A stretch of 64,000 nucleotides of DNA from an uncultured Muribaculaceae bacterium (GTDB lineage Bacteria > Bacteroidota > Bacteroidia > Bacteroidales > Muribaculaceae). The stretch is taken from assembly GCA_910584055.1 (NCBI GenBank), contig CAJTZS010000016.1:18741-82740 (forward strand), written 5' to 3'. The notes under the pieces are model-generated. The model was not told the DNA's origin. It made no database searches and saw only the letters and a program-made list of their open reading frames with translations. Positions 42,722 through 52,877 of the stretch are shown one piece after another; within the stretch, counting starts at the first letter, position 1; each line of letters opens with the position of its first letter. The position numbers and the translations under genes are program-made.

Positions 42722-44509
42722 ATGTTAAAGAAATTCTTTCTAAATACGCTTTCTTCATTTGTAGGAGCGTGGGTCGCATTGATTCTTTTCGGAATCGTTG
42801 GCGCTATTGTCGCAGTAGGGCTTGTCGCCAAGATTCAAGGCACGGAAGGCTCGACAGGTGTTAAAAAACATTCGATACTTACTCTTGAACTTAATGGCCC
42901 TATTGCAGAGTCAGAGACTCCGGCATCTATCGATTATATAACATTAATGTCCGGAAACGTTGATAAGCCACAGACACTTAATGTGATAGTTGAGGGCATT
43001 AAGGAAGCTGCCAACAATAAGGATATAGACGCTATTTACATAAAATGCGGCTCTGCATCTGCATCTCCTGCAACATTTAATGCGATAAGAACAGCTGTAA
43101 AGGATTTTAAGAAATCGGGAAAGAAAATCTATGCTTACGGAGACGTGTATACGCTTGGCACGTATTATGTTGCAAGTGTGGCGGATAAGGTTTTCCTTAA
43201 TCCATATGGGGAGATAGCTGTTCAAGGTCTCGGATCTACGACAATGTTTCTTAAGGGGTTATTCGATAAATTGGGCGTCGAGTTTCAGGTTGTGAAAGTC
43301 GGCACGTTCAAATCGGCGGTTGAACCTTATATATCCACACAAATGAGTGAGCCTGCAAGAGCACAGCTTGATACATTGTTTTCCACAATGTGGGATTATA
43401 TGAAAAAAGGCATTTGTGAAAACCGCAAAAAGCTCACTGCATCCGAAATTGATTCGTTAGTTAACAATGGGTTGATGTTCTCATCTGCCGATGCGGCGGT
43501 GAAAGCAGGGCTTGTGGATGAAGCGGTCTATGAAAGGACGATGGATGAACGTCTTGCAAAGCTTGTTGATGTTGACAAGAAAAAATTGAACTTTGTTTCA
43601 CCCTCGACACTTGTCGGGCAGTTGCCATGGACAGATGCTTATTCAAGTAAAAACAACATAGCCGTTTTGTATGCGACAGGTGAAATTGTGGACGGTGCAA
43701 CAACGGGTATAAATTATCAGAAACTTGTCCCTATTATCACTCAACTTGCTGATGATGAAAATGTAAAGGGGCTTGTTCTCAGAGTGAATTCACCGGGTGG
43801 CTCTGCCTTCGGTAGTGACCAGATAGGTGATGCTCTTGATTATTTCCAATCAAAGAAGAAGCCGTTGGCTGTATCTATGGGAGATTACGCTGCTTCAGGC
43901 GGATATTGGATTTCTTGCGGGGCAGATAGAATTTTTGCAGATCCGTTGACTATAACAGGATCGATAGGAATCTTCGGGTTAATACCGAATGTTAAAGGTC
44001 TTGCTGACAAGCTTGGCATTAATCTTCAGTCTGTTGCCACTAATCCGGCTGCCGATTTTCCTACTTTGTACTATCCAATGGATGAAAAGCAGCTTGCGAT
44101 CATGCAGAAATATGTTGAAAATGGATACGACCGTTTTATAAAGCGAGTTGCCAAGGGCCGCAAGATGCCGGAAGCAAAAGTAAGGCAGATTGCCGAGGGG
44201 CGTGTATGGAATGCAATGAAGGCAAAAGAAATCGGTTTGGTAGATGAATTAGGGTCTCTCAATAACGCTATTGAATGGACTGCAAAGAAAGCGGACATTT
44301 TCAACAAGTATGACATTTCTGTCTATCCTGTCTATGAACCTTCTGTCTGGGATGTGATTTCATCGAGCAATCTCGAGGCTGCAAAACTTATGAAGGCATC
44401 ATACGATGATGATGTAAAGGCTGTTGCTACGGAGATAGCGCAGAAAATATTATCCCGTAACAGGATATTGGCACGTATGCCAGAGTTTGAGATTGTCATA
44501 GGGCGGTAA
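42722..44509 (+). CDS. sppA: signal peptide peptidase SppA (long type)
   Basis: A 595-residue membrane-anchored serine protease that clears cleaved signal peptides. One N-terminal membrane helix (about 8-35) precedes two ClpP/crotonase-fold halves. The N-half supplies the catalytic Lys in VGTFKSAVEPY; the C-half supplies the Ser in DYAASGGYW, with VNSPGGSAFGSDQ as the oxyanion strand. Length matches the 67-kDa E. coli type. It is followed closely by lpxK. Confidence 0.94.
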   Translation: MLKKFFLNTLSSFVGAWVALILFGIVGAIVAVGLVAKIQGTEGSTGVKKHSILTLELNGPIAESETPASIDYITLMSGNVDKPQTLNVIVEGIKEAANNKDIDAIYIKCGSASASPATFNAIRTAVKDFKKSGKKIYAYGDVYTLGTYYVASVADKVFLNPYGEIAVQGLGSTTMFLKGLFDKLGVEFQVVKVGTFKSAVEPYISTQMSEPARAQLDTLFSTMWDYMKKGICENRKKLTASEIDSLVNNGLMFSSADAAVKAGLVDEAVYERTMDERLAKLVDVDKKKLNFVSPSTLVGQLPWTDAYSSKNNIAVLYATGEIVDGATTGINYQKLVPIITQLADDENVKGLVLRVNSPGGSAFGSDQIGDALDYFQSKKKPLAVSMGDYAASGGYWISCGADRIFADPLTITGSIGIFGLIPNVKGLADKLGINLQSVATNPAADFPTLYYPMDEKQLAIMQKYVENGYDRFIKRVAKGRKMPEAKVRQIAEGRVWNAMKAKEIGLVDELGSLNNAIEWTAKKADIFNKYDISVYPVYEPSVWDVISSSNLEAAKLMKASYDDDVKAVATEIAQKILSRNRILARMPEFEIVIGR

Positions 44510-44528
44510 AGATTTTATTATACGAGTT

Positions 44529-45626
44529 ATGGCACCAGACACTAAGACAAAGATATTAAAATATATACTGACTCCGTTCTCATGGATTTACGGAGTTGTC
44601 ATGGCTGTGCGTAACTGGTTGTTCGATAATAATATATTGCCGCATGAAGAGTTTGACATACCTATAGTAAGTGTAGGGAATCTCACTGTGGGGGGCACCG
44701 GAAAAACACCTCACACAGAATATATCGTTGAGATGCTCGCCATGGAGTACAATACCGCTGTGCTTAGCAGGGGATACAAGAGGAAAACCAAGGGTTTTAT
44801 AATTGCAAATTCGAACAGTACTCCTGACAGTGTTGGGGATGAACCACTTCAGATATATCATAAATTCGGGTATAGAGTAAAGGTTGCAGTCTGTGAAGAC
44901 CGCCGTAAGGGTATAAGGGAGCTGGTTCGTCAATTCCCCACACTTGAGCTTATTGTGCTCGATGATGCGTTCCAGCACCGATATGTTAAGCCTAAGGTTT
45001 CGGTGCTGCTTATGGATTATAACCGTCCTCTTTATAAAGACAGACTTCTTCCTTTGGGGCGGCTTAGAGAAAGTCCACATCAAATAAACAGGGCGGATAT
45101 GGTTATTGTTACCAAATGTCCGCATGATATAACACCTCTCGATTTCAGGCTTGTTCAGAAGAATCTTGACCTCATGACATTCCAGAAGCTGTATTTTTCG
45201 AGATATACTTATGGAGGTCTGCTCCCTGTATTCCCTGATGACGACCCATATCAGGCCTCTTTGAGTGATTTTACAAAAAATGATACGGTGCTTCTTCTTA
45301 GTGGCATTGCAAATCCAAGAGGATTTGTGAGGCATTTCAAGAATTATCCTTTCAAACTTAAAGTTTGTCATTTCCCTGACCATCATAATTTCACAAGGGA
45401 GGATCTTGAAAATATTCAAAAGAAGTTCAATACTTTGCCCGGTGAGAGGAAGATTATCCTTACGACAGAGAAGGATTCCGTCAGGTTGGCATACAATCCT
45501 TATTTCCCTACGAAATTGAAGCGGATAATATATTTTATGCCAATAGCTGTGAAGATGGTGAATGGGCTTGACAGCTCAGATTTTATTACAGACCTAAAAA
45601 AGGAGATAGATTCAAGCGCGGATTGA
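44529..45626 (+). CDS. lpxK: tetraacyldisaccharide 4'-kinase
   Basis: A 365-residue membrane-bound kinase that phosphorylates the 4' position of the lipid A precursor. The P-loop is SVGNLTVGGTGKTPHTEYI; further blocks are VLSRGYKRKTKGF, VGDEPLQIYHKFG, LIVLDDAFQHRYV and LPLGRLRESPHQINRAD. It starts 19 bases after sppA, so they are probably co-transcribed. Confidence 0.95.
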   Translation: MAPDTKTKILKYILTPFSWIYGVVMAVRNWLFDNNILPHEEFDIPIVSVGNLTVGGTGKTPHTEYIVEMLAMEYNTAVLSRGYKRKTKGFIIANSNSTPDSVGDEPLQIYHKFGYRVKVAVCEDRRKGIRELVRQFPTLELIVLDDAFQHRYVKPKVSVLLMDYNRPLYKDRLLPLGRLRESPHQINRADMVIVTKCPHDITPLDFRLVQKNLDLMTFQKLYFSRYTYGGLLPVFPDDDPYQASLSDFTKNDTVLLLSGIANPRGFVRHFKNYPFKLKVCHFPDHHNFTREDLENIQKKFNTLPGERKIILTTEKDSVRLAYNPYFPTKLKRIIYFMPIAVKMVNGLDSSDFITDLKKEIDSSAD

Positions 45627-45725
45627 TACTTTTTGTATGTTCTGTTGTTACTCTTAAAGTAGTAATCTTTAATATATAGAAGAATTTTATAATTACACTC
45701 TTATATAACCCTAAATCGAAAACAG

Positions 45726-46550
45726 ATGGAAAAATCTTATTTAGAGAAGATAAAGGAGACAGCCCTATTCATAAAGACAGAGGTGGGAGAGCTTCCTGAT
45801 ACTGCTGTAATTCTTGGCTCCGGTCTTGGAGATCTCGTTAATCATATAGAAATAAAGAAGGAGATTGATTATCACAATATTCCTAATTTTCCTGTATCCA
45901 CTGTCGAAGGTCATGCCGGAAAACTGATATTCGGAAACCTGGGAGGAAAATATGTCATGGCAATGCAAGGTCGTTTCCATTATTATGAAGGATACGATAT
46001 GAAGGAGGTGACTTTCCCTGTTCGTGTGATGAAGGAAATCGGTGTGGAAACCCTGTTTGTCAGCAATGCTGCAGGAGGTATGAACAAGGAATTTAAGGTT
46101 GGTGATGTGATGGTTATCACTGATCATATCAATCTATTTCCTGAAAATCCGTTGCGAGGAAAGAATTACAATGAATTAGGTGTCAGATTCCCTGCCATGA
46201 CTGAAGCTTATTCCCTGGCACTTATAAACATGGCAGACGATATTGCCCGGGAGTTGAATATCCGTCTGATGCATGGCGTGTATGTGGGCACTACTGGTCC
46301 GACATTCGAGACTCCGGCGGAGTATGAATACTTCCGTGTAATTGGAGGCGATGCAGTAGGTATGTCTACAGTCCCGGAGGTAATCGTGGCCAATCATGCC
46401 GGAATGAAAGTGTTCGGTGTTTCTGTAATTACAGATCTCGGGGGCAAGGATATAAAGGAAATACCTACTCACGAGGAAGTTCAGAAAGCAGCTGTCAAGG
46501 CACAGCCTGTTATGACTACCGTTATAAAGGAAATGCTTTCAAGACTTTGA
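45726..46550 (+). CDS. purine-nucleoside phosphorylase (trimeric type)
   Basis: A 274-residue cytosolic phosphorylase cleaving inosine and guanosine for purine salvage. Motifs: AVILGSGLGDLVNHIE, PVSTVEGHAGKLIFG, FVSNAAGGMNKEFKVGDV, and VGTTGPTFETPAEYEYFRVI followed by AVGMSTVPEVIVANHAGM. It begins about 100 bases after lpxK and thiL follows at 7 bases. Confidence 0.93.
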   Translation: MEKSYLEKIKETALFIKTEVGELPDTAVILGSGLGDLVNHIEIKKEIDYHNIPNFPVSTVEGHAGKLIFGNLGGKYVMAMQGRFHYYEGYDMKEVTFPVRVMKEIGVETLFVSNAAGGMNKEFKVGDVMVITDHINLFPENPLRGKNYNELGVRFPAMTEAYSLALINMADDIARELNIRLMHGVYVGTTGPTFETPAEYEYFRVIGGDAVGMSTVPEVIVANHAGMKVFGVSVITDLGGKDIKEIPTHEEVQKAAVKAQPVMTTVIKEMLSRL

Positions 46551-46557
46551 TTAATTG

Positions 46558-47607
46558 ATGGATAATAAACACACAGAGATATCAGCTATTGGTGAGTTCG
46601 GCCTGATCGACCGACTCACCAAAGATTTTCCGCTGCACAATGATTCCACCTTTAAAGGCGTAGGTGACGATGCAGCAGTAATGTCGTATGGTGACAAGTC
46701 AGTGCTTGTCACAACTGACTTGCTTCTGGAAGGTATACACTTTGATCTACGGTATGTGCCGTTGAAGCATTTAGGCTATAAATCGGCTGTAGTCAATTTC
46801 AGCGACATATACGCCATGAACGGCACGCCAAGGCAAATTACTGTCAGTCTCGGAATCTCAAGCCGGTTTACGGTTGAGCATATAGAGGAATTGTATGAAG
46901 GAATAAGACTCGCATGTGATATATATGGGGTAGATCTCGTCGGCGGTGATACGTCGGCCTCTGTCACTGGTTTGGTGATAAGTATTACATGTATGGGAGA
47001 TGCTGATAGGAATGAAATAGTGTATCGTTCGGGAGCTAAGGAGACAGATCTGATATGTGTATCTGGCGATCTTGGGGCGGCATATATGGGGCTCCAGTTG
47101 CTTGAGCGGGAGAATCGTGTTGCTGCCGGTGCCAAGGAAGGGGAGACGTTCCAACCGGATTTTGCAGGCAAGGAATATATTCTGGAGAGGCAGTTGAAAC
47201 CGGAGGCGCGAAAAGACATAGTGAAAATGCTTCATGAGCAAGGGATCAAGCCCACGTCTATGATGGATGTAAGCGATGGACTATCTTCTGAATTGTTGCA
47301 TATATGTAAATCTTCAGGTGTCGGATGCCGGATATATGAAGACAAGATACCTATAGATTACCAGACAGCTGTAATGGCCGAGGAATTCAATCTGAATCTC
47401 GTTATGGCGGCTATGAATGGAGGAGAGGACTATGAACTTCTTTTCACCGTGCCGCTCACAGACCATGAAAAGATTGAAAAGCTTAAGGGCGTAAGTATGA
47501 TAGGATACGTTACCAAGCCTGAACTCGGAGCGGCGATGGTGACAAGGGATGGCTCTGAAATACCGGTCAAGGCTCAAGGGTGGAATGCTTTCACGCAAGA
47601 TAAATGA
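46558..47607 (+). CDS. thiL: thiamine-phosphate kinase
   Basis: A 349-residue cytosolic kinase making thiamine diphosphate from the monophosphate. Motifs: GEFGLIDRL, GVGDDAAVM, TTDLLLEGIHFDL, GGDTSAS, SMMDVSDGLSSELLHIC and NGGEDYELLFTV. I use the ATG at 46558; an in-frame TTG lies 3 bases earlier. No other thiamine genes are in the window. It ends at a terminator. Confidence 0.94.
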   Translation: MDNKHTEISAIGEFGLIDRLTKDFPLHNDSTFKGVGDDAAVMSYGDKSVLVTTDLLLEGIHFDLRYVPLKHLGYKSAVVNFSDIYAMNGTPRQITVSLGISSRFTVEHIEELYEGIRLACDIYGVDLVGGDTSASVTGLVISITCMGDADRNEIVYRSGAKETDLICVSGDLGAAYMGLQLLERENRVAAGAKEGETFQPDFAGKEYILERQLKPEARKDIVKMLHEQGIKPTSMMDVSDGLSSELLHICKSSGVGCRIYEDKIPIDYQTAVMAEEFNLNLVMAAMNGGEDYELLFTVPLTDHEKIEKLKGVSMIGYVTKPELGAAMVTRDGSEIPVKAQGWNAFTQDK

Positions 47608-47635
47608 AAGGCAGTTCATAATTTAGTAGACTTCT

Positions 47636-47684
47636 AATGATAAATCGGAAACAGAATGGGATTCTATTCCGATTTATCATTTTT
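47636..47684 (+). terminator. intrinsic terminator of the pnp-thiL operon
   Basis: AATGATAAATCGGAA (47636-47650) pairs perfectly with TTCCGATTTATCATT (47667-47681), followed by TTT. The remaining gap to the moxR start (47685-47859) holds only a candidate promoter. Confidence 0.8.
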
Positions 47685-47741
47685 ATAAAATGTTAAAGGT
47701 TATTTAACAGAGAAGATTATTCATTTTAAGTTAATAAATGC

Positions 47742-47749
47742 TATTTTTG
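47742..47749 (+). promoter_or_regulatory. candidate -7 element of the Bat operon
   Basis: TATTTTTG matches TAnnTTTG. No exact TTTG lies 19-21 nt upstream. If used, the leader is about 105 nt. Confidence 0.4.
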
Positions 47750-47859
47750 CAATTCGATTGGGATAACGTATGAAATGCGGAGCCCTTTAATTGTTGAATA
47801 GTTATAAATTGTATGTATGTCGCTGTTTATGACATGCTAATATAAATCTGAACCAGTTT

Positions 47860-48855
47860 ATGGAGGAAACAGTAAACATTAGGGAGCTTAATGATATGAT
47901 AGCTTCCAAAAGTAATTTTGTAAGCATGATCCGCACCGGGATGGATCGTCGGATTGTTGGACAGAAACATCTTGTGGACTCATTATTAATAGCGCTTCTA
48001 TGTAATGGGCACGTCCTTCTTGAAGGTGTTCCGGGTCTTGCCAAGACATTGGCGATCAAGACTCTTGCAAGTCTTGTCTCTGCAAAATACAGCAGAATAC
48101 AGTTCACTCCAGACTTATTGCCAGCGGATGTTGTCGGTACACTTATTTATAGTGTAAAAAAGGAAACATTCGAGGTGAAAAAAGGACCTATTTTTGCAAA
48201 TTTTGTTCTCGCGGATGAAATTAACCGTGCTCCGGCAAAAGTGCAGAGTGCACTTCTCGAGGCCATGCAGGAACGTCAGGTCACAATCGGTGACGATACA
48301 TTCAAACTGCCGGATCCATTCCTTGTAATGGCAACCCAAAACCCGATTGAGCAGGAAGGTACTTATCCTCTTCCCGAAGCGCAGGTTGACCGTTTCTTGC
48401 TGAAAGTTGTGATTGGATATCCTAACAAGGAGGAGGAAAAGGTCATTATCCGACAGAATATAAGAGGTGAGCAATCTCCTGTGAACCCGGTGATAGATCC
48501 ACGCGAAATTGTGGAGGTTCAGAAGATAGTCGAGAAAATCTATCTTGATGAAAAAATAGAGAATTATATTGTAGATATCGTTTTTGCAACACGTCAACCT
48601 GCAAAATTCGGTCTGAACGACCTTCAGAGCATTATCTCTTTCGGTGCTTCTCCGCGTGCATCCATAAGTCTTGCGTTGGCATCGCGTGCTTATGCATTTC
48701 TGAAAGGCCGAGGATACGTGATACCCGAGGACGTAAGGGCAGTATGTCATGACGTGCTTCGTCATAGAATCGGTTTGACATATGAGGCAGAGGCTAACAA
48801 TATTGGTACTGACGAGGTGATAACTGATATTCTTGATAAAGTTGCAGTGCCTTGA
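47860..48855 (+). CDS. MoxR-family AAA+ ATPase (Bat operon)
   Basis: A 331-residue cytosolic ATPase, thought to act as a chaperone for the VWA proteins encoded downstream. Walker A is EGVPGLAKT, Walker B VLADEINRAPAKVQSALLEAMQE, sensor 1 MATQNPIEQEGTYPLPEAQ. It is the first gene of the nine-gene operon that ends at 57297; the order moxR-DUF58-...-batA-batB-batC-batD-batE is that of the Bacteroides aerotolerance operon. Confidence 0.95.
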   Translation: MEETVNIRELNDMIASKSNFVSMIRTGMDRRIVGQKHLVDSLLIALLCNGHVLLEGVPGLAKTLAIKTLASLVSAKYSRIQFTPDLLPADVVGTLIYSVKKETFEVKKGPIFANFVLADEINRAPAKVQSALLEAMQERQVTIGDDTFKLPDPFLVMATQNPIEQEGTYPLPEAQVDRFLLKVVIGYPNKEEEKVIIRQNIRGEQSPVNPVIDPREIVEVQKIVEKIYLDEKIENYIVDIVFATRQPAKFGLNDLQSIISFGASPRASISLALASRAYAFLKGRGYVIPEDVRAVCHDVLRHRIGLTYEAEANNIGTDEVITDILDKVAVP

Positions 48856-48894
48856 TGTAAGGCTTGCAACTTGTGTATCACAAAACAGGGTTGA

Positions 48895-49770
48895 ATGGAA
48901 GCGAATGAACTTTTAAGAAAAATCCGTAAAATCGAGATAAAGACCCGAGGGTTGAGTCAGAATATCTTTGCCGGAGAGTATCATAGCGCGTTTAAGGGTC
49001 GCGGCATGATTTTCTCCGAAGTGAGGGAATATCAACCGGGCGACGATATCCGTGACATTGACTGGAATGTAACTGCTCGCCAGAACAAGCCATATGTAAA
49101 GGTATATGAGGAGGAGCGCGAACTTACGGTCATGTTGCTCGTGGATGTCAGCGGAAGCCGGAATTTCGGTGCTTGCGGAGAAATTAAAAAAGAAAGGATG
49201 GCGGAAATCGCTGCCACTCTCGCTTTCTCCTCTATTCAAAACAATGATAAGGTTGGTGTGATTTTTTTCAGTGACAAAATAGAGAAATTCATACCTCCGA
49301 AAAAAGGGAAGAAACATATACTTCTGATTATTAGGGAAATCATTAATTTTGAGCCGGAGAGTAGCGGCACTAATATTGACGTGGCTCTACAGTTTATGAC
49401 AAATGCCATCAAGAAGCGTTGCTCCGCCTTCCTTATCAGTGATTTCATCGATGACCATGATTATTTCAAGAGTATGTCTATAGCCAATCGAAAGCATGAC
49501 CTTGCGTCAATTCAGGTATACGACCGTAGAGATGCCGAGATGCCGAATGTCGGACTTATACGGGTTAAAGATCTCGAAACCGGAATTGATCGTTGGCTTG
49601 ATACATCCTCTTCCTCAACTCGCAAAGCTTACGCAAAAGCCTGGTATGACCGTCAGCAAAGGCTGACTTCAATAACGACACGCAGTGGGGTTGACCTTGC
49701 ATCGGTGACAACCGATGAGGATTTTGTGAAAGCGTTGTTAGGTTTGTTCCGTCGCCGGGGGTCGAGATAA
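48895..49770 (+). CDS. DUF58 domain protein (Bat operon)
   Basis: A 291-residue VWA-like protein with the DUF58 hallmark EYQPGDDIRDIDWNVTAR and a MIDAS-like LLVDVSGSRNFG. The N-terminus lacks a signal, so it is cytosolic or peripheral. It follows moxR by 39 bases and is the usual partner of MoxR ATPases. Confidence 0.93.
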   Translation: MEANELLRKIRKIEIKTRGLSQNIFAGEYHSAFKGRGMIFSEVREYQPGDDIRDIDWNVTARQNKPYVKVYEEERELTVMLLVDVSGSRNFGACGEIKKERMAEIAATLAFSSIQNNDKVGVIFFSDKIEKFIPPKKGKKHILLIIREIINFEPESSGTNIDVALQFMTNAIKKRCSAFLISDFIDDHDYFKSMSIANRKHDLASIQVYDRRDAEMPNVGLIRVKDLETGIDRWLDTSSSSTRKAYAKAWYDRQQRLTSITTRSGVDLASVTTDEDFVKALLGLFRRRGSR

Positions 49771-49792
49771 AAGAAATAAGAAACAAATTCAA

Positions 49793-50842
49793 ATGCGATA
49801 TAAGAAGATAATATTGGCGTTAATGACGCTTTTGATATCGGTTTTGCCGGTTTCATCAGCGCAGACACTTGTTACGGCAAAACTTGATTCAGCCATATTG
49901 ATGATGGGTCGTATGACCCATTTGAAAATATCTGTTGATCAGAAGAAAGATGCTAAGGGCTCCTTCCCTCTTTTCTCACAGATCAAGGACAATGGTATAA
50001 TCGGTCTCTGTGGAGACAGCGTTGAATTAAGGGCTCCGATAAAAGCCGACACATCGGAGAAATCTGGCATGTGGCATATAGAATATACAGTTCCGGTTCA
50101 GTCGTTTGATTCCGGCTACTATCAGTTGCCTGAGATTGCTTTCGTTGTCGGAAAGGATACAGCCTTGTCGAATAAGGTAGCACTTAAGGTTGTGCCCGTT
50201 ATTGTTGATGCCAATACTCCAATCGACGATTATGCCAACGTGGCGGATCCTGAAAATCAATCCATATTCGATGCTTTACCTGATTGGATTGTTGATTATT
50301 GGTGGCTTCTTATAATTATTCTGCTGGCCATTGCGGTGTTTGTATACCTCTGGTTTAAATATCGTAAGGACGGATCTATTCTGGGGAAAAAGCCGGAACC
50401 GACTCCATATGAAGTTGCAATTATAGGTCTAAGGGCTCTTAAAGAGAAGAAACTTTGGGAACAGGGGATGGAAAAAGAGTATTATACCGAACTTACAGAC
50501 ATTCTAAGGACTTATATGTATGGAAGATTCGGAATTAATGCCGTGGAAATGACATCTCGTCAGATTCTTGTAGCCTTAAAGAATAACAAGGAGACAAATG
50601 ATAAGCGTGATTATATCCGCCGCATCTTGAATATGGCAGATTTCGTAAAGTTTGCAAAAGTCCGTCCATTGCCTGATGACAATGTGGCCTCTTTCGACAA
50701 TGCTTTAAGATTTGTTGAAGAAACAAAACCTCTTCCTCCTGCAGATAATGACTCCGATACTGACATGGAGAATAAAGCGTCAAAAGGAAAAAAACGGGAA
50801 GTTCCCGTAATTACAGGAAAGGAGGTGAGAAATGATGCTTAA
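49793..50842 (+). CDS. membrane protein of the Bat operon (between DUF58 and batA)
   Basis: A 349-residue protein with a signal peptide (1-23), an Ig-like exported domain (about 24-150), one membrane helix (about 168-190) and a cytosolic helical part with LTDILRTYMYGRFGINAVEM. It resembles DUF4381/BatD-like helpers found at this place in Bacteroidales Bat operons. It overlaps the batA start by 11 bases. Function unknown. Confidence 0.75.
   Translation: MRYKKIILALMTLLISVLPVSSAQTLVTAKLDSAILMMGRMTHLKISVDQKKDAKGSFPLFSQIKDNGIIGLCGDSVELRAPIKADTSEKSGMWHIEYTVPVQSFDSGYYQLPEIAFVVGKDTALSNKVALKVVPVIVDANTPIDDYANVADPENQSIFDALPDWIVDYWWLLIIILLAIAVFVYLWFKYRKDGSILGKKPEPTPYEVAIIGLRALKEKKLWEQGMEKEYYTELTDILRTYMYGRFGINAVEMTSRQILVALKNNKETNDKRDYIRRILNMADFVKFAKVRPLPDDNVASFDNALRFVEETKPLPPADNDSDTDMENKASKGKKREVPVITGKEVRNDA
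50821..50828 (+). promoter_or_regulatory. strong Shine-Dalgarno of batA
   Basis: GGAGGTGA lies 3 nt before the ATG at 50832 and 6 nt before the ATG at 50835, inside the 3' end of the upstream gene. Such a full anti-SD match is rare in Bacteroidota and may allow re-initiation at the overlap. Confidence 0.6.
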
Positions 50843-51809
50843 ACATCCGGCGTTATTGCTATTGTTTCTCGTATATGTGCCATTAATCGGATGGTATATT
50901 TGGAAATGGAGAAACTCCAGCCCTTCTATGGGCGTGTCAAGCGTTAATGCTTTCAAGGGAATATCTACCTCCTGGAAAGTTATTATGATGCATTTTTGTT
51001 TTGCCCTACAGCTGATTGCTATCGGAGGATTGATAGTGGCATTGGCTCGTCCGCAGACACATGATTCAAAAAGGACTTCTCGTGTTGAGGGTACGGATAT
51101 TGTCCTTGCTCTTGATATTTCGAGTTCGATGCTCGCTACAGACCTTCAGCCCACAAGGTTTGATGCGGCGAAAGAAGTGGCTCAAAAGTTCGTTAACCAG
51201 AGAACTGACGACAACATTGGTTTTGTCGTCTTTTCAGGAGAGAGTCTTTCTCTTATGCCCCTAACTAATGATAAGCCTGCTTTGATAAATGCGATAAGCG
51301 GAGTTAAAACAGGTTTGCTTAATGATGGTACAGCCATAGGTGACGGTCTTTCAAGCGCTATCAATAGATTGACCTCAGGAAGGGCAAAATCCAAGAGTAT
51401 CATCCTCCTCACTGACGGTACAAACAATGCCGGGGATGTAGCGCCTGCCACGGCTGCACAGATTGCTAAAGAGAAAGGGATAAAGATATATACAATCGGT
51501 GTGGGAACCAATGGTACGATACAGATTACTGATCCTTATGGATTCTCCACAACAACAATGGAAACAAAGATTGATGAAGGTGCACTCAAGAATATGGCTG
51601 ATATTACGAAAGGTAAATATTTCCGTGCCACCGATTCGAGAATGCTGCGTGACATATTCAATGAGATTGATTCATTGGAAAAAACTACACTTGATGTGAA
51701 TAAATTTACCCAGACAGAAGAGAACTTTATGCCGTGGGTATTCATAGCTTTATGTGTGTTGGCATTGCAGCTGTTTATCAGATATACAGTTCTTCGCAGA
51801 ATCCCTTGA
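50832..51809 (+). CDS. batA: BatA-type VWA protein
   Basis: A 325-residue membrane protein: two N-terminal helices (about 8-24, 52-73), a VWA domain with an intact MIDAS D95-I-S-S-S in LALDISSSM, then a C-terminal helix near 295-315. It likely forms a metal-dependent complex with BatB at the inner membrane. Translation may be driven by the unusual SD at 50821 or by coupling. Confidence 0.92.
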   Translation: MMLKHPALLLLFLVYVPLIGWYIWKWRNSSPSMGVSSVNAFKGISTSWKVIMMHFCFALQLIAIGGLIVALARPQTHDSKRTSRVEGTDIVLALDISSSMLATDLQPTRFDAAKEVAQKFVNQRTDDNIGFVVFSGESLSLMPLTNDKPALINAISGVKTGLLNDGTAIGDGLSSAINRLTSGRAKSKSIILLTDGTNNAGDVAPATAAQIAKEKGIKIYTIGVGTNGTIQITDPYGFSTTTMETKIDEGALKNMADITKGKYFRATDSRMLRDIFNEIDSLEKTTLDVNKFTQTEENFMPWVFIALCVLALQLFIRYTVLRRIP

Positions 51810-51827
51810 TAAAATTAAATTATAGAG

Positions 51828-52877
51828 ATGTTTAGTTTCGCATATCCTAAAATATTAATTCTCCTTCTTCTAATTCCGCTGTTTGTGGTGCTCTATGTTT
51901 GGGCACGCTATGCACGAAAGAATAAGATGATAAAATTCGGCAAGAAAGAATCGTTGATTGGTCTGATGCCGGATGTTTCGCCATACAAACCCCCAATTAA
52001 ACTGACGTTAGAAATGTTGGCGCTTGCATTCATAATAATCGCATTCGCACGTCCATGGGGTGGCATAAAGGACCAAAAAACGACAAAGGAGGGCATAGAG
52101 GTAATTATTGCTATGGATGCATCAAATTCAATGCTTGCCTCTGCTACCGATGATCCGCAAGGACCCGACAGGATGCGCACTGCCAAAATGACACTTGAGA
52201 AACTTATCAACCGTCTCGATAATGACAGGGTCGGCTTGATTATGTATGCCGGATCGGCTTACACGCTCATTCCTGTTACAAATGATTATGTGTCGGCGAA
52301 AATGTTCTTGAATTCAATAGATCCTTCGCAGGTGGCGGATCAAGGCACCAATATCACTGCCGCGCTTGATATGGCTATGGCATCTTTCAGCGAAGACAAG
52401 AATATTGGTAAAGCTGTGATCCTGATTACAGATGCTGAGGAACTTGATGACAGAGAGAGCGTGATGAGCGCTGCTAAAACAGCGGCTAAGAATGGTATAC
52501 AGCTTGATGTGGTCGGAGTGGGAAGTTCAACGCCTGTCCCATTGACAGTGAATGGTTCAGCAATGTATGATGATCAGACTGGAGAGCCGGTAAAGACAGC
52601 CCTTAATGAAGATTTGGCTGCTGATATTGCCAAGGCAGGGAGAGGCATTTATGTAAATGCATCAAACAAGGATGCATTGAATGAACTTGACAAGCAATTG
52701 GATACGCTTAAGAAATCAGCTTTTGAGTCGAGCCTTTATGCACAGCATGATGAACTATTTCCAGTTTTCGCATGGCTTGCGATATTATGTATTATCCTTG
52801 ATATCTTAGTGCTTGACCGAAAAATCGGTTGGCTTGATAAATTTACTTTCTTTTATAAGGAGGATAAGAAAAAATGA
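51828..52877 (+). CDS. batB: BatB-type VWA protein
   Basis: A 349-residue paralogue of BatA with the same layout: N-terminal helices (about 9-27, 58-75), VWA domain with MIDAS D97 in IAMDASNSM, and a C-terminal helix (about 312-330). It lies 18 bases after batA and overlaps batC by ATGA. Confidence 0.92.
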   Translation: MFSFAYPKILILLLLIPLFVVLYVWARYARKNKMIKFGKKESLIGLMPDVSPYKPPIKLTLEMLALAFIIIAFARPWGGIKDQKTTKEGIEVIIAMDASNSMLASATDDPQGPDRMRTAKMTLEKLINRLDNDRVGLIMYAGSAYTLIPVTNDYVSAKMFLNSIDPSQVADQGTNITAALDMAMASFSEDKNIGKAVILITDAEELDDRESVMSAAKTAAKNGIQLDVVGVGSSTPVPLTVNGSAMYDDQTGEPVKTALNEDLAADIAKAGRGIYVNASNKDALNELDKQLDTLKKSAFESSLYAQHDELFPVFAWLAILCIILDILVLDRKIGWLDKFTFFYKEDKKK

